The notes beneath the pieces were generated by a model. The model was given only the letters and a program-made list of their open reading frames with translations, did not search any database and was not told the DNA's origin. Both the position numbers and the translations under genes were made by a program. A stretch of DNA of 64,000 bases from Dioscorea cayenensis subsp. rotundata (lineage: Eukaryota; Streptophyta; Magnoliopsida; Dioscoreales; Dioscoreaceae): contig NC_052479.1 of assembly GCF_009730915.1 (NCBI RefSeq), forward strand, positions 3,224,001-3,288,000. The letters are read 5' to 3'. This document shows positions 24,900 through 36,472 of the stretch, piece after piece. Position 1 is the stretch's first letter; the number at the start of each line of letters is the position of its first letter.

Positions 24900-25540
24900 A
24901 TGGAAGATACATAACAGCTCTGAGCTTTCTTTTTGATCTCCTCTTACTTGCCCTATTCCTCCCGATGTTGGAAACTTCATTAGCGAGATAGCTTTGAAGA
25001 GACCTGACTCTCATGTCATTAAAGCAAAGGTCTTCCTAAGATGGCATTGTAAAGTGGTGACACGGACTTAATTACCATAAAATTTGCCATTCTTGTAATG
25101 TGACGTGGTTCCTCACCCTAAGCGTGATCGGCAAACTGGATTGATCCCATGATAGGAGCCGATTCTCCCGAGAAACTAAAGCAGATTGGGGATGACACCT
25201 TCTTCAATCTATCACATGATAAATTCATCTTCTCAAAGCGGTTCAATAGATAAGGTTCTACGAGCTCCCATTATCAATGAGAATTCTCTCTACGGCAACT
25301 TCATAATGGTTGCGGAAATAACCATTGCATCATCGTGGGGCATGACTACATCTCCTTGATCTTCGGAAGTAAAAGTGATAGGTTCTTCATTCTCTTGTGT
25401 TTTCATGATGTTGTTAACTTCATAAGCTTGCCTTGCATAAGCTTTCCTTGATGAAGAGGTCTCACTTGCTAAGGTTTCACCCCCGATGATAACATGTATT
25501 CTTTGGGTGAGATGGGTTGTTATCTAAAGTGGGGGTTTTC
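24900..25540 (-). pseudogene. Gypsy protease region, degraded
   Basis: Reading the minus strand, RIHVIIGGETLASE lies near 25500, and MPHDDAMVISATI then a broken VERILIDNGSS near 25345-25270. D-N-G-S-S is the aspartic protease active-site form used by these elements. Frame is lost more than once. Confidence 0.55.
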
Positions 25541-25560
25541 TCCCTCGTCTTGGAGTCTTT

Positions 25561-27034
25561 TTATCCTTCATCCCCCGTTATCTTGGATCTTTCCTTTTTG
25601 AGTAAGTCGGTTTCTCGTTTCTCCATGCTTCGAGTAGACAAATCATTAAGCTTTCCTTGGCGCACTAGAGATTCAATCTCATTCATCAGTTCTCTGCATC
25701 TATCAGTTGAGTGTCCATGGGTTTTGTGAAACCTGCGAGTATACGTCGTAAATTTGCCCATTGTCTTGTTTGCCTTAGGAGGAAAGGTGAGGAACCCAGA
25801 TCCTTCTATACTTGCTAGGATGGTAGAACGTGGTTGGCTTAATGGTGTGAAGTTCTCAAATTTGAGTTTTGGAACTTGTCTGTGTTCATTTCCCCTTCCA
25901 GTCTTTCTCCCTTCATCGCTCGTTTCATCTCTATCTTTTCTTTTCTTATCTCTGTTTCCAGCATTGATGTGCCTCATAACATCTTCCGAAAGGATAAACT
26001 TATTAGCTCGACTGAACAGATCTCCAAGAGTGAGGGGTTGATCTAGGGAAAGGGATTTTTGAAAATCTCTTGACCTTGTCCCTTGAAGCATTCCTGAGAC
26101 GGCCACTGTGGCTTGAAGATCCTGTACTTCTAAGGTAGCGGCACGAAATCTTTCAACATAGTCTTTCGAGCTCTCTTTCTCTTCTTGTTTAATGGTCGGG
26201 AAGATACTGAGCGTCTTTCTTTCTCCTAGCATTAATGAGGAACCCATCTATAAATTCCTTCCTCAACTGATTGAAGTTTGAAATTGATCCTTCCTTCAGA
26301 TTATTAAACCATATGCGTGCATGCTCTGTTAAAGTAAGCGGAAATGCTCTGCACATGATTGCGTCCTCCCATCCATGGAGAAGCATCACTGCCTCATAGT
26401 TTTGCATATGGTCATAAGGGTCCCCCTTCCCAGAATAAGTTGTTAGCTGTGGCATCTTGAACTTTTTGGGTAGTGGCTTTACCATGATTTCTTTGACGAA
26501 AGGTACCTTACTTCTCTGTGGTGTTTCCTCAGTGAGGAACCCAGACTTCTTCATTCCGATGCACTGTTCAATCATCTTTTTTAGATCAGTTGTCTCCTTT
26601 ATGCTAAAGGTAGATTCCTCCGCATCTCTCTCAAACGCTCTTGATTCTCCTTTGTAGGTGCTTTCTACCACCTCTTGGATTCTTTCTGTGTTTTTTCCTG
26701 CTAGTGGAAGTTCAACCCTCTCTTGGTTATGAGGACGCGAATCACCTTGCTCTTGTTCCATAGCTTGCTTTCCCTTATGATAGAGGTTGGATGGGAGTGT
26801 TGCTTGAGGTAGAGCTTGTTGGACAAAGTGCATTAAATCATCCAACTTTCTGTTATTTTCATCGAACTTCTTTTTAAGCGCTTCATATTCGCTTAAGGGA
26901 ATCGTTGGCATTGTATCTTTTGAGGGCTCAGGTGGAACTTCTAATTGTTCTTGAAGGTTGACACTTTGAGGAATCATTTCATCTTGAGTTGTAGCCATTT
27001 GAGAGCGTGATGTCTGGGACTTCTTTGGTGGCAT
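25561..27034 (-). pseudogene. Gypsy gag, frameshifted
   Basis: It starts MPPKKSQTSRSQ about 75 bases inside the primer binding site. The first part (27034-26189) has the conserved retrotransposon gag block with DPYDHMQNYEAVM, AFPLTLTEHARIWFNNL and FNQLRKEFIDGF. A frameshift at about 26190-26245 leads to the second part (to 25561) with RFRAATLEVQDLQ and RFHKTHGHSTDRCRELMNEI, a Tat-like Cys/His remnant in which the expected first Cys is not present. Gag would form the particle; this copy is interrupted. Confidence 0.85.
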
Positions 27035-27089
27035 TAGCGTAGACTGAAGAGACTATACGAAAGCAAGCTTGTGTGATGGCCTTTTGATC

Positions 27090-27109
27090 GTTCCCACAGA
27101 CGGCGCCAA
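27090..27109 (-). other. Gypsy primer binding site
   Basis: Two bases inside the 5' LTR the minus strand reads TGGCGCCGTCTGTGGGAACG. A TGGCGCC start directly inside the LTR is the normal tRNA-primed start for minus-strand DNA synthesis. I do not assign a specific tRNA. Confidence 0.75.
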
Positions 27110-27111
27110 CT

Positions 27112-27515
27112 GTTGTTGCCAGAATACAACAGTGAATTTGTAGGGGACCTCAAATTTGTAGAACTTCGAACTTCGACTTGGAGATCGAACAAAAGGAGTT
27201 GGAGTCTCTTCCTTCTTCAGATGCCAAGACCTGTAGCAGTGTGGGAAGTGTTCCCCACAAACACTCCGATGGCTAAGTCAGTAGAGAAAAACACTTGTCT
27301 TCCTTTGCTCCTCTCTTCTTCCCAAAAGTCCCCCCTTCACTTAAATGAGGGAGGCTATTTATAGATGTATACACAGTTATGTAAGTACTTTACGTGTTCG
27401 AGATCGTGGGTGCAAAGGGAGATTGTGGGTGTAATGTGAGTAGTGGGTGTGATGTGAGTAGTGGGTGTGATGTGAGATAGTGGAGTGCTACGTGGATTTG
27501 AATTAGTCCACATCA
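27112..27515 (-). repeat. Gypsy 5' LTR, 404 bp
   Basis: Read on the minus strand it begins TGATGTGGACTAATTC and ends GGCAACAACA, so it has TG...CA ends. It contains a minus-strand TATA box CTATAAATAG (plus 27355-27364), placed to drive the element, and a three-copy 18-bp tandem repeat at about 27424-27480. It matches the partial 3' LTR at 17261-17576. Confidence 0.9.
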
Positions 27516-28180
27516 GATTGAGAGGGGGAAACGAGGAGGGACCGGTCAAAGAAAGAAGAAAGGCCAAGAGGAGATGACGAGAAAGAAGAGGGTTAGAGAG
27601 GAATCGCGGAGAGAGCTTGGAACGTTGGTCATGGCGATGGAGAAAACGATGGAGGAATCGCAAGTGTTTATATAGATTTGGGGATTTCGTGGCTGGTTTG
27701 AATTTTTATATATATAGATGCGTTGGTGCATTAAGATTCGGATCATGATCGTGATTGGTGTTGAATCTAGATCACGAGGAGATTGGATGAATTTAAGTGG
27801 TGAAGATGTTTGACTTGATTTCCGTAGTGGGGCTGTACACGTGGCACGACTTGGAATCAGATTATGCTATTATGCGCGCATGTGTTTTTTAATTTTTTTA
27901 TTCTTTTTATTATTTTAAAACGTGGTTGTTTGAACATGAATTTGGACTTAACAAAATATATACATACACGCAGTCTTGATTTTAAAAGTATATAGCAATG
28001 ACGTTGATGTCATGTTCCATCAGCAGTAGCTCTGTTGCGAGTGTGAGATATTTAACATATATCAAAGTCAACTTTTATTAGACATAGTGGGTCTCCGGTC
28101 ATATTCATTTTTTTACAATAAAATACGAATCACACAAACCCACTCTCGTTCATTTTCTGCCACCACTAGATAACTGCTAG
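27516..28180. other. Spacer between gypsy element and CACTA element
   Basis: No gene is recognised. Near the LTR edge the minus strand has a TATA-like TATATAAA (plus 27667-27674) about 40 bases before an ATG at 27632, followed by a short hydrophobic ORF of 28 codons. No left terminal repeat of the CACTA element is seen here. Confidence 0.4.
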
Positions 28181-31133
28181 ATAATTTCTACAGCACAAAA
28201 AAGTTAGTTAAAGGATTGGGTCTACCAGTTGAGAAGATTCATTGTTATTCTAGTGGGTGCATGATATATTGGGGAGAAGGCAGTGAATCAATGAGTTGCA
28301 AACTTTGTGAGTTTCCTAAGAGTTGGTTCATCTAATAAAAAAAAAATCTCATACATGAAGAGGCTACTACAAAGATTGTATGCATTAAATGTAACAGCAA
28401 AAGAAATAAGATGGCATGCAGAACGTGAGCTAGAAGAATGGGTTATGCGTTATTGTTCTGATAGCCCTGCGTGGAAGCATTTCAATAGTACCCATCCTTC
28501 ATTTGCATCAGAAAGTCGAAATGTAATATTAGGATTATGTACTGATGGATTCCAACCTTTTGAGCAATCAGGTCAACAATATTTTTCTTGGCCAGTAATG
28601 TTCAATCCATACAATTTACCCCCATTTATATGTATGAAAGAGGAGTATATGTTTTTTACTATAATAGTTCCTGGCCCTAGAAATCCGAAGGATATGTTGG
28701 ATGTGTATTTGCAACCCCTAATTGTAGAATTAAAGCATTTGTGGGAAGTTGGTTTGGAGACTTATAATGCATCAAAGAAAAATAATTTTCAAATGCTTGC
28801 TGCTCTTATGTGGACCATAAGTGATTTTCAAGCATATTCAATGTTGTCCGGGTGGAGCACTGCAGGTAGGACTGTTTGTCCGTATCAAACAAGATTCAGA
28901 TGCATTCACTCTATCAAAAGGTGGGAAACAATCTTGGTTTGATAATCACCGTAAGTTCTTACCTCATAATCATTCGTTCAGAAAAAACAAAACAGCTTTC
29001 CAAAAAAAAAAAAACAATAACAAAGACAGCTCCAACTATTCCATCTGGTGATGAGATCTTGAAATAAATGGAAGATTTGGGCCTAAGGAGTGTTGCAGAT
29101 TCCTGTGCACGTGAGATTATTAGCCACATTGCTAGGATCAGTGGTTGGAGAAAACGGAGCATTTTTTGGGAGTTATCTTATTGGCAAACAAATCTCATTT
29201 GATACAATCTTGATCTTATGCGCATTGAAAAAAAAATGTATTTGATAATATATCCAACATTGTTATAAATGTGGAAGGGGTGAGTAAAGATGATACTAAA
29301 TCTAGGGAAGATTTGAAAGAATTCTGTTGTCGGCATGCCTTAGTAAAAGATGATGCTACCGGAAAATATCCAAAAGCATATTACACTCTTGATAGGCAAT
29401 CAAAAATTGTGCTTTGTGAATGGATTCTCAATCTTAAATTCCCGGATAGATATGTGTCGAACATAGGCCGATGTGTTGATATGTGATAGCTAAAGTTTTT
29501 TGGTATGAAAAGCCATGATTGCCATGTCTTCATGCAAAGATTACTCCCAATAGCATTCTGGGAATTGCTTCCATCAAGTGTTTGGTAGGCATTAACAGAA
29601 ATGAGTAATTTTTTTAAAGAGCTCACTTCGATTGTACTCGAAAAAGAAAACATGTTTATGCTTAATGAGGTAATTCCTCTAATTATCTGTAAACTAGAGT
29701 GTATATTTCCCCCAAGCTTTTTTTGATTCAATGGAACATCTTCCGGTGCATTTGGCATATGAAACATGGATTGGATATCCAGTACAGTATCGATGGATGT
29801 ATCTATTTGAGAGGTAAAACCTTTAAATTATTGTTGTAAACTCTCTACTTGAATCATATCAATTGACTCATTAAATAAGTAAATATATATATATATATAT
29901 TTGTAGATATCTCAGAAAACTAAAAAAGAGTGTGAGAAATAAAGCAAGAGTTGAAGGCTCCATATGCAATGCCTACTTAGTTGAGGAAGCAACATCATTT
30001 TGTGCACATTATTTTGAACCACATGTAAGTACAAGGTATTGAAAGACACCCCGTAATGATGATGGTGGAGAAGATGTAGAAGAACATTTTGGGAACTTAT
30101 CAATTTTCACACGTCCCAGTAGAACATTGGGAAAAGGAAAAATCAAATATCTTAATGAAGATGAATTTACAGCAACACAAATGTACATCTTATTAAATTG
30201 TCCGGAAGTGCAACCATTCACCAAGTATGACTACTTATTTTTTATTAAGAAGATTACATACTTCACCTCTACCTATATACTAATATAAGGTTCAATTTCA
30301 ATGTATCAGGATCTTTGTTGATGAGTTAATTGCGGAGAATCAGCATATTGATGATAGACATGTTGATGAAAAATAGATTTTGAATTTGCAGCATGGTTTC
30401 ATCGGTTTGCTCATGATCCTTCCCAAAGCATTTCCAACCAATTCTTGAAGGACTTATCAAAAGATCCATTAAGGAGCTATAAGTCTTACAATGGGTGCAT
30501 TGTAAATGGCTACAAATTCCACACAAAAACTCATTGCTCAAATACTGCAACAATGAATAGTGGTGTATATGTAAAGGGCACAAATTATACTACAGATGAA
30601 AATGACTACTATGGACAATTAGTTGAGGTTTTATGCTTGGAGGATTACCAATTAAGCAAACAATCTTGTTAAAATGTGATTGGTTTGATCCAACATCAAA
30701 GATCGGTATAAAATGTCATTAACAATATAAACTCATGGATGTCAATCATAAGCGGTTCTTCAACAAATATGAACCATTTGTTCTTTCCTCCCAAGCAATT
30801 CAAGTTAATTATGCAACATATCCTATATTAAAATGTGACAAGGCCGACTCGTGGGCAGTGTTCAAAGTAAAAGCTAGATATGTTGTAGAGCTTCCTAAAC
30901 ATGTTCAACTGAAGACATCGACATCATGTGAAAAAAAATTTCAGCAAGATGAAATGGAAGTTTCATCTATACAAATCAATGTTGATGATGAAGAACAATC
31001 TCTAAATGATCCAAGTGGAGAATTGATTGAAATTGATGATGAAGATGTTGAGATTGAAGATGATCCTATATTTGAATATGAAATCAATGATAAAGATGGT
31101 GAGTTTGATGAAATTGAAAGTGGTAGTGAATAA
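28181..31133 (+). pseudogene. CACTA TNP2-type transposase (Transposase_21, DUF4218, DUF4216 regions)
   Basis: Successive blocks of the TNP2 family can be read in order. They are KKLVKGLGLPVEKIH and GCMIYWGEGSESMSCKLCEF (28200-28310), WHAERELEEWVM to LGLCTDGFQPFEQSGQQYF (28410-28590), MKEEYMFFTIIVPGPRNPKD and LMWTISDFQAYSMLSGW, and then after a frameshift DAFTLSKGGKQSWFDNHRKF. Next come WRKRSIFWELSYWQTNLI (29140), EWILNLKFPDRYVSNIGR and VHLAYETWIGYPVQYRWMY (29745-29800). ICNAYLVEEATSFCAHYFEP follows an intron, then TKTHCSNTATMNSGVYVKGT (30520-30585) and VNHKRFFNKYEPFVLSSQAI (30739-30800). At least four frameshifts or stops interrupt it. The intact enzyme would cut and move CACTA elements. Confidence 0.88.
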
Positions 31134-31264
31134 ATTAAGGTAATATATTTTATAAAACTCCTGTAAGTAATGAAACAAATAGTAATAATAGCATAAGTTG
31201 TTATTTAGTTCCTTTTGATATGTATTTGTATATTTTCTTATATAACAGTACTTGTTTAAGCAAC

Positions 31265-33423
31265 ATGAGAGGGATGGGTCGTAATGGTGGTTCAAGTTAT
31301 AGAGGTTCATCCGATTTGTTGAGGCATATGGGTTCACCTACAGATCAGAGGAGTCACTTTGTGCATGGTGAATATTATGACAGTTTACATTCGATAGCAC
31401 GTGATGCTCCAGCTCCAGTTACTTCTGCACCTAATGAATTGCCGTGATCATTTCCTCCATCTGTTGCCAATGCTTATGAGGGATCATCATCATCTTCTGC
31501 TTCTACTCCTTGTGCTAGTGGAGGGGTTACCCCTAATGGTGAGCCTACTATGCATGCTAGAGATACCCTGACATCATCCATGGATTGCTTGCCCCTTGCT
31601 ATTGATGAGTCAAGGAGACCACACATAAAGCTAGTGAATGGAATGTAAGTATTAAAATTACTATATTTTTATGTACAATTATTAATGATGAGCTATTTAA
31701 TTTATTCATTGTCCTTGTATATTTGTAGGTTGCATCCCTTAGATGTCTGTGCTCGAAAAATTACATTCATCTTTAAGGAAAGAATGGATGAGAATGGATA
31801 CAGTTGGAAGAATGTCTCTAAGGAGACAAAGGACTTCTATTGGAATGAATTTCATATAGATTTATATAATATTTAAAATAAATTTGTTTGCCTATATTTG
31901 TAATATTTAATGAATTTGTACATCCTTAACATGTTGGTAAAAAAAATAATTGATATTGTTTGTGAGGATAAATAAATTGTAACGTTAATTTATTTATCCT
32001 CACAAACCTAGAGATTATTTGTGCATAGGTATTATGTCATCTACATCATTCAAATATTATTGCTTCGTTAGTACTTAAATTGGTAATTGTTAGTGAATTT
32101 GAAAATCATTATCATGATTGTTTGGATGTTGGCAAAGCACGAAATTGATGTTGCTTGTGGAACTAAATTTTATTGAATTATTAATTATATAGTGTCATTT
32201 TTCATAATCTATATCTTATTGTTAGTATTTTACTATAATTATAATTAGCAAAACATTAGCAGTTTAATATAAAACATTGGTTAGTATTTTTAAATCGATA
32301 ATTATATATAATATGTACGTTTGTTTATGTTAAACTATAAAAATTATTTGTGTGAGATGAGTCAATGTTATCTGCTATTAAGATAGCATGGCAATGTAAA
32401 GCTGTGGAATGGTATAGAGCATTGATGTGTAGTTTGAGAAAGGGGAAAGAAAAATCAATGCATGCGTCTAACTCTGCATGAAAGATATGGACCAAGGCAT
32501 GGAATTCCCCGGAATTTAAAACTCGGTGTGAGAAAGCTATCGCAAACCGACTCACTGAGATTGCAAGACCTAGATCTGGTATATCCTGACAGATAGGAGG
32601 CTCCATTTCCTCATGCTTTTCATGCCAATAGGTTGGTAATTTGTTTAACATTTATATAAATATGTTTTTAAATTATAAAGAATTAGTTTAGCGCTAATTG
32701 TAACAAAATTCAATTTGTTGTATTATTCTAGCGATCGAGGCTTGGACGTGATCCTCGCCTTTTTGAGCTTTTTGAAGTGACTCATACAAAGAAGGGTGCA
32801 TCCATGTTCGTTGATGCACATGCTCAATCTATTAAAGTAAGTGGAACAATTTTTTGTGGGGTTTTCAATCATAGACTTTGTCTACAATATTATTGTTAGT
32901 TTATATTTGGTTGTTTTGAGAATAATATTTAGTGAGTTGAGTTAACTGATGTAGGATCGCTATCTAGAGCTTGTGGAACAGTCATCTCAAACACAAGAAG
33001 GGCATGATGAGCTTCCTATTGTGGATGAAACAACTTTGTACTATGAGACTGTTAAGGGAGGAAAGAAAAATCGGGTTTATGGAATAGGGTCCCAAGCGTG
33101 TATCTTTTATCCACGTTCATCTTCGATTTTGTCCACAGGTTCATCATTTGAGGCACTACATGCTGAGGTTAGAGATTTGCGTCAAAGTCTTAGTCAAGTC
33201 TAAGATCGTGAGGAGAGGCTTCAATAGACTCTTAGTCAAGTCCAAGATTGTGAGGGGAGGCTTCAATAGACGCTTGGCCAAGTACAAAATAATAACAAGG
33301 AGCTTCAACAAAGTTTGCTTGAAATGAAAGAGGAGAGGGACAAATATCGTGCGGAGATGATGGGTCAAATGAAGAATATGATGATGAGTTTTGAGAGGAG
33401 GATTTTTCAGCATCGCAATTAAC
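31265..33423 (+). pseudogene. CACTA second ORF (plant En/Spm Transposase_24-like)
   Basis: The start MRGMGRNGGSSYRGSSDL is followed by a TGA at 31446-31448, after which Ser-rich coding continues to a donor near 31644. Later blocks are LDVCARKITFIFKERMD (31741-31790), KAWNSPEFKTRCEKAIANR (32491-32546), RDPRLFELFEVTHTKKGASM (32750-32805) and a C-terminal coiled coil (33142-33420) with two in-frame stops. The order matches the protein that accompanies TNP2 in plant CACTA elements. It is split by introns and stops and is not functional here. Confidence 0.75.
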
Positions 33424-33699
33424 CACACAGGACTCACAACTATTTACAGATAATCATGATGTTGACTTATAGTTGTATTGGTCGTATACTTATTATTTTG
33501 TGTTGAACATATATACTTAAACATTTTTTTGTACGAATTGATGAGTTTATCTTATTTATTAGTATTCTAGGTTAAAAGTTCATGTACCAGGTTTTTAAAA
33601 ATAAAAATCAGAGATATAATTTTTATTTTTTTATTTTATTGACTTAAATGTTAGAAACAAATTTATTTGTTTGAATATTGTTTTTTATTTGAAAAAAAC

Positions 33700-34076
33700 T
33701 TTAGAAACGTATTAGGAACAAAAAAGCTATTGTTTCTAATTGGGGGGAACAAAAATAAAACAGAAAATATTTCGTTTGGAATCCATTTTTAAATTTTTAA
33801 CTGTGGTTTCTAAATTCAGAAATGGAATTACAACAAAATTTACAAACAGATTAGCAACATACCTTATTCCGTTTTAACTTTTCAAAAGTCAGAAATATAT
33901 TGGTTCCCGTTTCTAATCCGTTTCTAAATTTAGAAACGGAAGATTTCCCCGTTTCTATTTAAATTAGAAACAAGGGTTTTCAAAACAGATAAATTCCGTT
34001 TCTAATCCGTTTCTAAACCGAATTAGCAACGTAATAGAAACAAAAAATGTTGTTTCTAAACAGTTTTCTTGTAGTG
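33700..34076 (+). repeat. CACTA right subterminal repeats and terminal inverted repeat
   Basis: A zone dense in GTTTCTAA and TTAGAAAC in both orientations (for example CCGTTTCTAATCCGTTTCTA at about 33909, and AAATTAGAAAC near 33961). It runs up to GTTTTCTTGTAGTG at 34063-34076. In CACTA elements such motifs are transposase binding sites. The three bases after the end are CTA, the expected length of a target duplication; its partner is not found. Confidence 0.8.
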
Positions 34077-34685
34077 CTATGAACTACCAAAAACTACCTC
34101 TCTATTTATTCAGCCAACAAATTTTCTTAATAGGTTTATTCTACATCTTTCTCTTTTTGATATTCATTGCCTCAAATTTATAATAAGGTCATGAGAGTGT
34201 TGATCCAAAAATTAGCATATTAATATGATTTAGTTTCCTTCCTTAAAAATTCCCTTGATTATGAAAAGGACTTGGGAAGTATGTCATTCCTAAACGATGT
34301 GTCACATACACTCTTAAGACACTAAGTGATCCATCACAAACACACAACCTAAGTTACCTAACAAGAGAGCATCTCCCATTTTCACTTTTTTAAATAAAAG
34401 AAAAATCGGGCCACTAACGACCAAAAAAACGGCTACAATGTTACCCTTTTTTGTTACTTTTTTCATTTTTTTTTTCTTATATAATCCCCACTTCATACCA
34501 CCTCCCCTCCATTCTCATTTTCTCCCATTTTAATCATATTTCAACTTCTAATTGCTCAGTATTTTATACTTACACATGTACAGGATTTCTGTTGATAATT
34601 TTTGATGGTGTTGTCATGATAACAGAGTGACCACATCTCATCCATTTTGCGGCAAAATGTAATTTTTTTATACTTAGATAATTTA
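34077..34685. other. Spacer between CACTA and MULE remnants
   Basis: There is no ORF of note. GAGAGCATCTCCCATTTTCA at about 34363 resembles GAGAGCATCTCCGGTTTTCA at about 36978, on the far side of the MULE remnant. These may be worn ends of that element, but they are in direct rather than inverted orientation. Confidence 0.35.
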
Positions 34686-34689
34686 CTAT

Positions 34690-35205
34690 TATTAGGTTAA
34701 TTTTAGATTAATAATTGTATTAGGTCATTAGTTTATATTAATAATTGTATTATGTTATAATTATTAATTGTATTAATAATTGTCTTATTAGCATCCCAAG
34801 TATGTTTAATCAGTATATTTTTAGGCTTAATTTTTATTAATAATTATTTTATGTCATTAGTTTTTAAGAATAATTGCATTATATCATAATTAAATATTGT
34901 ATTAATAATTGTTATATTAGCGCCGAAACATGTTTATTTAGATTACCTACTATATTATTAGGTTAATTTTTTTTAATAATTGTATTTTATATTAGCGCCG
35001 ATACATTGAAGCTTGGCTTATTAATAATTGCATTATGTCATTACTTTTTATGAATAATGGTATTATATAATAATTAATTATTGTATTAATAATTGTTATA
35101 TTAGCGCTGAAGCATATTTATTTAAATTACCTACAATATTATTAGGTTAATTTTTATTAATAATTCTATTTTATATTAGTGCCGATACATTGAAGCTTGG
35201 CTGCT
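34690..35205. repeat. Tandem repeat of about 185 bp, two good copies plus degenerate ones
   Basis: TATTATTAGGTTAATTTT recurs at about 34688, 34953 and 35138. TTAGCGCCGATACATTGAAG and its variant TTAGTGCCGATACATTGAAG occur at about 34993 and 35177, and TTAGCGCCGAA/TTAGCGCTGAA at about 34918 and 35102. The clear period is 184-185 bp. It abuts the truncated 3' side of the MULE transposase remnant. Confidence 0.7.
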
Positions 35206-36340
35206 ATTAGACTAGTGCTTATATTTGCCGACAAATCATGTTTGAATCCAGCTTCGAATGATCCTGGGAGATCATTGATGATGCACATGTGTAAGGCCCA
35301 GCGTACTTTGTAATTTGCCAAAGCTGCCATCGCTTGCTATAGGATGCGCGAACCCTCCAATTGCATCATCACCATATGACTTGCATTTACCTGAGTACTG
35401 AGTCGGATCAGACTAAATGACTTTGTATTCCACCGAATTCAGTAAGCAATAATGCTTAATTGCGGTCGCAACATCATCTTTACTTCGAAATTGCATGCCT
35501 ACATGTAGATCTCCATTTGTCATTGCTTCGTTTAATGTATTAGTGTACAATAAAGGGTACTCCATGAATTCTTGTGCTGACATTGCTTCCAAATCAAGGA
35601 TCATCATGTGTTGGATGCTCCATTGGCGCCATGGTGAAATTATGGCCGCACATAGGGGCATCTTCGAAATTACGGTCTTCTTAGTGAATGTCATCAACGC
35701 TTGCTAATTGTCCTCCCAAAGCAGTCACCGTCGTCGTCATCATCATCATCATCATCACTAGATTGCCCGTACACACCGAATTCAGTTTCATGAGTATTAT
35801 GAAAAGAACTTGTTCCGCCTTCTAGATATTATGAATTAGTGAAATCAATATTGGGTGGTGGATCATCTTGTGCTCTCCACTCCATAGAGAGCCTTTTAGA
35901 TTCATTAACTTGGCATGGTGATGAAGTCCTCTCCTGTCCCATGTTACCTTGAACTTGGTGATTTGTGGCGATTTATTGTAAGGAAGAAGCACCCTCAAAA
36001 GTTGAAGCGCTAAACTCCACATACAATTCAATAATGCCAATATTGGGATTTTTGTGACAGTTAAACATCATCCGAACATCTCGGTTATTACACAATTTGA
36101 ATGACCGATATCAAATCTTGCCAGATCTTGAAGAAATTGGGAGCTGGTATTTGATACGTGAAACTCTTTGGTTGTCTGTCGTCTCAATGTGTTCTTCAAT
36201 GGATCTCTTTAAGTTTTCGTAAGAGATGTCGTTTTCGACATAAAAATATGATTGATCCTCCGATGAAAATATGATTGTGTCTTCACTTGCAGTGATTGAA
36301 CCATTATAGTAAATCAAAACAAGTAAAGTCTCTGAAATTG
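35206..36340 (-). pseudogene. Mutator-like (MULE) transposase, N-terminal fragment
   Basis: Read on the minus strand: LLVLIYYNGSITASEDTIIF and FYVENDISYENLKRSIEEHI (36330-36190), then after a stop FKLCNNRDVRMMFNCH and IGIIELYVEFS (36100-36015). Next are an Asp-rich tract from a GAT/CAT run (about 35725-35757) and NGDLHVGMQFRSKDDVATAI with KHYCLLNSVEYKVI (35515-35413). A remnant reading across frames as SDPTQYS, ITKYAGPHTCASS and SQDHSKLDSN follows to about 35216. These are the N-terminal blocks of plant MuDR-type transposases. The DDE catalytic core and zinc knuckle are absent; the fragment stops at the tandem array. Confidence 0.75.
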
Positions 36341-36472
36341 TTGAAGACAAGAAGAAGAAATTAGGGTGAGTGAGTTGAAAAAGAGTAAATAGTGTGCAAG
36401 AGTGAAAATGGGCTACAAAGTTTGGTTTAGGTAAGAAGTTCAAATTTTGACAATTTTCATTTATAATCATTG

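Larger units (their letters stand above)
17261..27515 (-). mobile_element. Ty3/gypsy LTR retrotransposon, probably Tat lineage, decayed
   Basis: Order on the minus strand: 5' LTR (27515-27112), primer binding site, gag, protease, reverse transcriptase, RNase H, integrase, a roughly 4-kb region with a tandem repeat and an antisense ORF, polypurine tract, then a partial 3' LTR (17576-17261) running into the gap. The pol order (RT before integrase) defines Ty3/gypsy. The long non-pol region between integrase and 3' LTR, with an antisense ORF and tandem repeats, points to the Tat group. Several frameshifts and stops break gag-pol. The base 3' of the 5' LTR starts GATTG, the candidate right target duplication; its partner is lost in the gap. 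Confidence 0.9.
28181..34076 (+). mobile_element. CACTA (En/Spm) DNA transposon, decayed, right end intact
   Basis: It contains a TNP2-type transposase (28181-31133) and a second ORF of the plant En/Spm type (31265-33423). A subterminal repeat zone follows (about 33700-34062), and the right terminal repeat TTTTCTTGTAGTG ends at 34076, the reverse complement of CACTACAAGAAAA. I could not find the left terminal repeat, so the left end appears truncated or diverged. Numerous stops and frameshifts mark it as inactive. Confidence 0.88.

Noticed and set aside
27090..27109. Naming the tRNA that primes the gypsy element
   Set aside because: TGGCGCC is clear, but the rest does not match a tRNA 3' end I can recall with certainty.
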